A DNA stretch of 9,482 bases. Origin: an uncultured Cocleimonas sp. GTDB taxonomy: Bacteria > Pseudomonadota > Gammaproteobacteria > Thiotrichales > Thiotrichaceae. The stretch spans positions 1 to 9,482 of the forward strand of contig CALJIH010000094.1 in the NCBI GenBank assembly GCA_937974135.1, read 5' to 3'. This document shows, one piece after another, positions 7,301 to 9,482 of this stretch. Under the pieces are notes generated by a model. It had not been told where the DNA came from. It ran no database searches and was given only the letters and a program-made list of their open reading frames with translations. Every line of letters starts with the position of its first letter. The first letter of the stretch is position 1. The translations under genes and the position numbers were made by a program.

Positions 7301-7464
7301 TGAAGTAAGTTAATTTTTCCTTGGAAAGGCTGATTTAAGCTGGATTTAGATTCTATCTCGCCAAGGCTGAGTGCATTAGAAGCTGTTGGAATGGCCATTG
7401 CTAAACATATTGCAAGGCTTAAGGCTTTCTTATTCACTGGTGTTCCCCTTTTTATTTTTATCAT
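4318..7464 (-). CDS. fimV: FimV, LysM-containing polar hub / pilus assembly protein
   Basis: An inner-membrane protein that binds peptidoglycan and organises the cell pole, promoting type IV pilus assembly and twitching (family knowledge). Over 1048 residues it shows: a signal peptide (1-31, likely cut after TASNA); the conserved FimV N-terminal domain (about 33-138) with PFLNFLLEVSWPNG and LLKEYTVLLDPP; a Gln/Arg/Ala-rich linker (168-245); a LysM domain (252-307, YRVRSGDTLSKIASRL); a coiled coil (about 377-432); a membrane segment (529-549) followed by RRRK; a TPR-like FimV domain (615-690, EADVYIVYGLHDQAE); a long Asp/Glu-rich cytoplasmic part; and the C-terminal FimV motif (1005-1044, KIDLAKAYIDMGDIDGA). 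Two Ala-rich hydrophobic stretches (716-736, 906-924) break the acidic region. The start is ambiguous: ATG at 7464 has AAGGA 9 nt away, while GTG at 7437 has AGGGGA 6 nt away and gives a compact signal peptide, MNKKALSLAI. A strong terminator follows. Confidence 0.96.
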   Translation of the reverse strand: MIKIKRGTPVNKKALSLAICLAMAIPTASNALSLGEIESKSSLNQPFQGKINLLQTNPSEVQNLRIRVASPEVFNRVGIDRPAFLNGIRFRTAVQNGRPVILVSSNQPINEPFLNFLLEVSWPNGQLLKEYTVLLDPPVLLRPNTAIASNNAGVRAEPRAQGVINRAPQPTQQQLQAQRQRQAQQAQRQAQAQRQAQLQRQRQQAQQAQQQRQAQAPAETAFERQARQVLQGQAPARQQARRVASAPARGSNYRVRSGDTLSKIASRLNYNGVRRDQMMVALFEKNRNAFSQGNMNNLKAGAVMVRPSIQEARSLSSRAAKSQIIAQARAWKAQRGEQIASRGGNATNKANSARLEVLGGKTNNASSSSSGGNSAAIADLNKKLALLNESLTTKQQENTELKSRVSELESLLRKKNRLIALKSEQLAGLQSGLAGNQPQQGEQANQTQPEQNTVVENIGNDIQGQVAGQLASENGEIVRTTPETAIVDTQATNQLANEIEPEVVQQEQAADPFKAEEEAGLDIMGLINSPVGWAAGAGSLALLGGFAFMRRRKNKDDVEDFSDLIDSGLNDQDIEEDYVTSEFGEPETEFEEQETEFEAVHSEDDVETQEAAAVLDNSDELEDLIQEADVYIVYGLHDQAESEIKRALMTYPDSAALHAKLLENYKAAGDAEGFEEATKDFINLQSDDKQNHWDEICEWGNNLLPESKLYDNSSVPGVAAAATGAAMVAGTAIAASTDEAEDLFTDITDKVGDVVSTDDDLIEDTILDEFDEVDLSKEMDELEGLDIDTDIDLGETLDFDDSINLDSVSDSDATTELNTDDSVKVADLSEDFEIDLDDDFESILDDELASVDNMADDAIDTAGATASEAMEDIADQVEDTDFLFDDDSLEDILNADEAKDNDDSSLAGMAAAGVAAAGLAAKGLMGDDDAEVADVDINEATNLNLEIGSEDFDKIMPEDHAYKSNPDGETSEMDDNLLADFDDNLSFLDLDDDAEVIGETQIETKIDLAKAYIDMGDIDGARSTLEEVMEAGNDEQKRLAEELLHQNG

Positions 7465-7560
7465 TTTTATGAATCCTTTCTTTGTTTTAATATTTCACTA
7501 TCAAAACATTTAGACTCTAGCTCTTTTAAAATTGTTATTGAGCCAATGGTTAAGTTTATT

Positions 7561-7593
7561 ATTATATTTTCTTTTGCTACTAATCATATTAGT
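7561..7593 (-). promoter_or_regulatory. Possible fimV promoter with a dyad over the -35 region
   Basis: A minus-strand TATAAT (7566-7561) would give a leader of about 90 nt before the fimV ATG. The -35 position (7589-7584, ATATGA) is a poor match, but it lies inside a perfect 6 bp inverted repeat, ACTAAT-cat-ATTAGT (7579-7593). A weak -35 with an overlapping dyad would suit a regulated promoter. The region is AT-rich, so chance matches are likely. Confidence 0.35.
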
Positions 7594-7741
7594 GAAAAAT
7601 AGAGTAATAAACTTTGAATCTACATTACTCAGAATCGGTCGCTAATATTTCCAGACCCCTAAAAGCTGGATACTGTGGTATTTATATCAAAGCATGGATG
7701 AATCAAAACTGAATAGCGTTAAGTAATTGTCATTTATTCCC

Positions 7742-7799
7742 AATTTGAACCATAAATTCACCAGAAGTGTGTCACTTTCTGACAAATTTATGGTCAATT
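7742..7799. repeat. Long imperfect hairpin in the fimV–asd gap
   Basis: Perfect 10 bp arms ACCATAAATT (7749-7758) and AATTTATGGT (7785-7794) enclose an inner stem, CAGAAGTG (7762-7769) against CACTTTCTG (7773-7781) with one bulged base, around a 3-nt TGT loop. Outer AATT pairs (7742-7745, 7796-7799) extend it past a small bulge. There is a 3x3 internal loop and no T-run after it in either direction. It could be an RNA structure in the asd 3' UTR or a protein-binding cruciform. Confidence 0.65.
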
Positions 7800-7834
7800 C
7801 GTTAATTATTTTTATTAGTACTAAAAATCACTTT

Positions 7835-7852
7835 TATTCCTTATTAGGAATA
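7835..7852 (-). terminator. Weak terminator candidate after asd
   Basis: A 7 bp stem with a 4-nt loop (minus strand TATTCCT-AATA-AGGAATA) starts 13 nt after the asd stop. It is AT-rich, and the first T-run (five Ts) comes about 8 nt after the stem, so it is not a good intrinsic terminator. Together with the longer hairpin at 7742-7799 it may end or protect the asd message. Confidence 0.3.
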
Positions 7853-7864
7853 CTTGTTATGTTT

Positions 7865-8887
7865 CTATAAATAATCTCTTATTAATACCTCAGCGATTTG
7901 GATACTATTTAACGCTGCGCCTTTGCGTACATTATCGGCAACTACCCACATATTTAACCCACTAGAATGTGAGATGTCTTCACGGATGCGGCTTACATAT
8001 ACAGGATCTTTATTCGCACCGTCTGTTACCGCAGTGGCATAACCACCGTCTTCACGTTGATCAACGACTTCAATACCATCTGCCGCATTCAATAATTCAG
8101 TGGCGTGTTCAGCGCTGATAGGATCGCGTGTTTCAATATGTACCGCCTCTGAATGTCCAAAAAACACAGGTATACGAACCGCTGTTGGATTAACCAAGAT
8201 ATCATCATCTTCCATAATCTTGTTGGTTTCCCATACCATTTTCATTTCTTCTTTGGTGTAACCATTTTCTTGGAATACATCTATTTGCGGTATAGCATTA
8301 AACGCAATCTGCTTAGGATAGACTTCAACTTTTGCCTCTTTGGCATTTAACAGCTGTGCTGTTTGCGCAGCTAATTCTTCAATCGCTGGTTTTCCAGATC
8401 CAGAAACAGCTTGATAAGTACATACATTAATACGTGTAATTTTGGCGGCATCATGAATGGGTTTTAGCGCAACTAACATTTGGATCGTTGAACAGTTTGG
8501 ATTAGCAATGATGCCACGATTTGTGTATTCAGCTACTGCATGCGGATTGACCTCAGGTACAACTAATGGAATATCATCGTCGTATCTAAACTCAGAAGTA
8601 TTATCAATAACGACACAGCCTTGTGAAGCTGCAATTGGCGCATACTCTCGTGAAATTGCGCCACCTGGTGAAAATAAACCGATTTGTACTTTTGAAAAAT
8701 CAAAGGTGGCAAGGTTTTCAATGGTTAAACTCTTATCACCAAACTGAACTCGTTTGCCCACTGATCGCTCACTCGCTAGTGCATAAACTTTCCCTACAGG
8801 GAAATTACGTTCTGCTAAAATTTCAAGCATTACCTCACCCACTGCACCAGTAGCACCAACCACTGCAACATCGTATGTTTTTGACAT
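7865..8887 (-). CDS. asd: Aspartate-semialdehyde dehydrogenase (USG-1/PA3116-like type)
   Basis: Reduces L-aspartyl-4-phosphate to aspartate-4-semialdehyde with NADPH, the branch point to lysine/diaminopimelate, threonine and methionine; cytoplasmic. At 340 residues it belongs to the shorter class rather than the roughly 370-residue E. coli Asd class. It has the nucleotide-binding GATGAVGEVM (11-20), LFSPGGAISREYAP (71-84), DNTSEFRYDDDIPLVVPEVN (95-114), the active-site ANPNCSTIQ (128-136) with catalytic Cys132, YQAVSGSGKPAIEEL (158-172), and RIPVFFGHSEAVHIET (238-253) with the conserved Arg238 and His245. All key residues are present, so it should be active, unlike a degenerate paralogue. 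The start is ATG at 8887, preceded by a weak AGAG. In pseudomonads a gene of this type lies directly before fimV, as here. It diverges from the LysR gene across a 112 bp spacer. Confidence 0.95.
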   Translation of the reverse strand: MSKTYDVAVVGATGAVGEVMLEILAERNFPVGKVYALASERSVGKRVQFGDKSLTIENLATFDFSKVQIGLFSPGGAISREYAPIAASQGCVVIDNTSEFRYDDDIPLVVPEVNPHAVAEYTNRGIIANPNCSTIQMLVALKPIHDAAKITRINVCTYQAVSGSGKPAIEELAAQTAQLLNAKEAKVEVYPKQIAFNAIPQIDVFQENGYTKEEMKMVWETNKIMEDDDILVNPTAVRIPVFFGHSEAVHIETRDPISAEHATELLNAADGIEVVDQREDGGYATAVTDGANKDPVYVSRIREDISHSSGLNMWVVADNVRKGAALNSIQIAEVLIRDYL

Positions 8888-8892
8888 ATTTA

Positions 8893-8940
8893 TTTACTCT
8901 GTTAAAAAATTAGTATCCTATTTTTACAGTTTACTCTGTT
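8893..8940 (+). repeat. Two 11 bp direct repeats in the asd–LysR spacer
   Basis: TTTACTCTGTT occurs at 8893-8903 and 8930-8940, 37 bp apart start to start. The first copy overlaps the asd ribosome-binding region; the second overlaps the candidate -35 of the LysR promoter. This could be a pair of regulator sites or a small duplication. Confidence 0.5.
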
Positions 8941-8958
8941 TTCGTATATAACTATAAT
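8930..8958 (+). promoter_or_regulatory. Probable promoter of the LysR-family gene
   Basis: -35 TTTACT (8930-8935, 4 of 6 matches), 17 bp spacer, perfect -10 TATAAT (8953-8958). The leader to the ATG at 9000 would be about 35 nt. No clear Shine-Dalgarno precedes the ATG. A minus-strand TATAGT (8956-8951) nearly coincides with this -10, so the asd promoter may overlap it face to face; its -35 is poor. Confidence 0.5.
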
Positions 8959-8960
8959 CG
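8943..8960. promoter_or_regulatory. Interrupted dyad, candidate LysR-family operator
   Basis: An 18 bp symmetrical pattern, CG-N2-TATA-N2-TATA-N2-CG, centred on the overlap of the two divergent promoters. LysR-family regulators commonly bind interrupted dyads in the spacer to a divergent target gene, so this would suit autoregulation and control of asd. AT-rich composition weakens the case. Confidence 0.3.
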
Positions 8961-8999
8961 TAATTATTCATATTTTTCATTCCTATTGGTTATATACAA

Positions 9000-9482
9000 A
9001 TGGACATTGCCTCTTATAAAGCATTTATCGCAGTAGCCGAATTGGGAACCTTCTCAAAAGCTGCCGAATCATTGTTTATTACTCAACCCGCCATCAGTAA
9101 ACGTATCGCACTTCTTGAGGAACAACTGGGTAGCAAACTTTTTGATCGTATCGGTAAACGAGTTACGTTAAACCATGCAGGCAAAGCGCTATTACCAATT
9201 GCCTCAAGAATCGTGCAAGACATGAAAGAGTCGCAACGAGTGATAGATAATCTTAACGGACAAGTCAGCGGTTCTTTATCATTAGTGACTTCGCATCACA
9301 TTGGGCTTAGACGATTGCCTGAAACACTCAAGGTTTTTGCTGAATCCTATCCACAAGTTCGTTTAGATTTAGCGTTTATGGATTCTGATGATGCATGCCA
9401 AGAAATCGAAAAAGGTAACTATGAACTAGGCGTAGTAACACTGCCCTTAACAAAACCTAAGAGACTATCTCTCACGCCATTA
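9000..9482 (+). CDS. LysR-family transcriptional regulator, partial (C-terminus beyond the window)
   Basis: A DNA-binding regulator, open from the ATG at 9000 to the right edge: 161 codons of an expected 290-310. The winged helix-turn-helix is complete: MDIASYKAFIAVAELGTFSK (1-20), AAESLFITQPAISKRIALLEEQLG (21-44), then LFDRIGKRVTLNHAGKALLP (47-66) and the linker helix to about residue 85. The effector-binding domain starts near residue 91 with GSLSLVTSHHIGLRRLPETL. The N-terminus, with LFITQPAISKRIALLEEQLG and LFDRIGK, resembles the regulator found near leuCDB–asd in pseudomonads; that is a recollection of gene order, not a search. It is divergent from asd with a 112 bp spacer, which makes asd or its own gene the natural target. 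The effector is unknown. Confidence 0.93.
   Translation, partial: MDIASYKAFIAVAELGTFSKAAESLFITQPAISKRIALLEEQLGSKLFDRIGKRVTLNHAGKALLPIASRIVQDMKESQRVIDNLNGQVSGSLSLVTSHHIGLRRLPETLKVFAESYPQVRLDLAFMDSDDACQEIEKGNYELGVVTLPLTKPKRLSLTPL

Larger units (their letters stand above)
7465..7864. other. 400 bp fimV–asd intergenic region without a gene
   Basis: I see no coding sequence here on either strand with a plausible start and composition. It holds the probable fimV promoter and dyad (7561-7593), a long imperfect hairpin (7742-7799) and a small hairpin just after asd (7835-7852). The sequence between about 7594 and 7740 has no structure or motif I can support. The size of the gap argues that fimV is transcribed separately from asd. 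Confidence 0.7.

Overview
The window looks like a core chromosomal segment of a gammaproteobacterium with AT-rich intergenic DNA. The strongest evidence is the run asd (USG-1/PA3116-like) – fimV – truA, an order I know from pseudomonads and relatives, together with FimV itself, a polar-hub/type IV pilus protein typical of Gammaproteobacteria. I cannot name the genus from the sequence.

Layout. Seven of eight genes are on the minus strand. From right to left: a partial LysR-family regulator (plus strand, runs off the right edge at 9482) is divergent from asd (aspartate-semialdehyde dehydrogenase). A 397-400 bp gap with a long hairpin separates asd from fimV. A clear terminator follows fimV, and truA (tRNA pseudouridine synthase) begins just beyond it. 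A 271 bp hairpin-rich gap leads to folP (dihydropteroate synthase), then a DUF924 gene. After an intergenic promoter/operator region come a hotdog-fold (DUF4442) thioesterase-like gene and a nitronate monooxygenase/FabK-like flavoprotein that leaves the window at position 1.

Two of the real genes, the left-edge flavoprotein and the right-edge LysR gene, are cut by the window. The flavoprotein and its neighbour thioesterase both appear to use TTG starts.

How the genes fit together. asd, folP and truA are housekeeping genes (lysine/threonine/methionine/cell-wall precursors, folate, tRNA modification), and FimV organises the cell pole and type IV pili. The thioesterase–flavoprotein pair is a separate two-gene unit with the best regulatory signal in the window: a near-consensus sigma70 promoter (TTGACA, 17 bp, TCTAAT) followed immediately by a 24 bp dyad (11 of 12 pairs) of the kind bound by TetR-family repressors.

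The most unusual feature is that folP, away from its common ftsH–glmM context, is bracketed by a 22 bp inverted repeat (21 of 22 identical) just outside the ORF. Next to it lies a GC-richer, hairpin-rich intergenic island. I found no transposase, CRISPR array, tRNA, rRNA or recognisable novel defence system. Most of the window is ordinary core genome, with the interest in its intergenic DNA.
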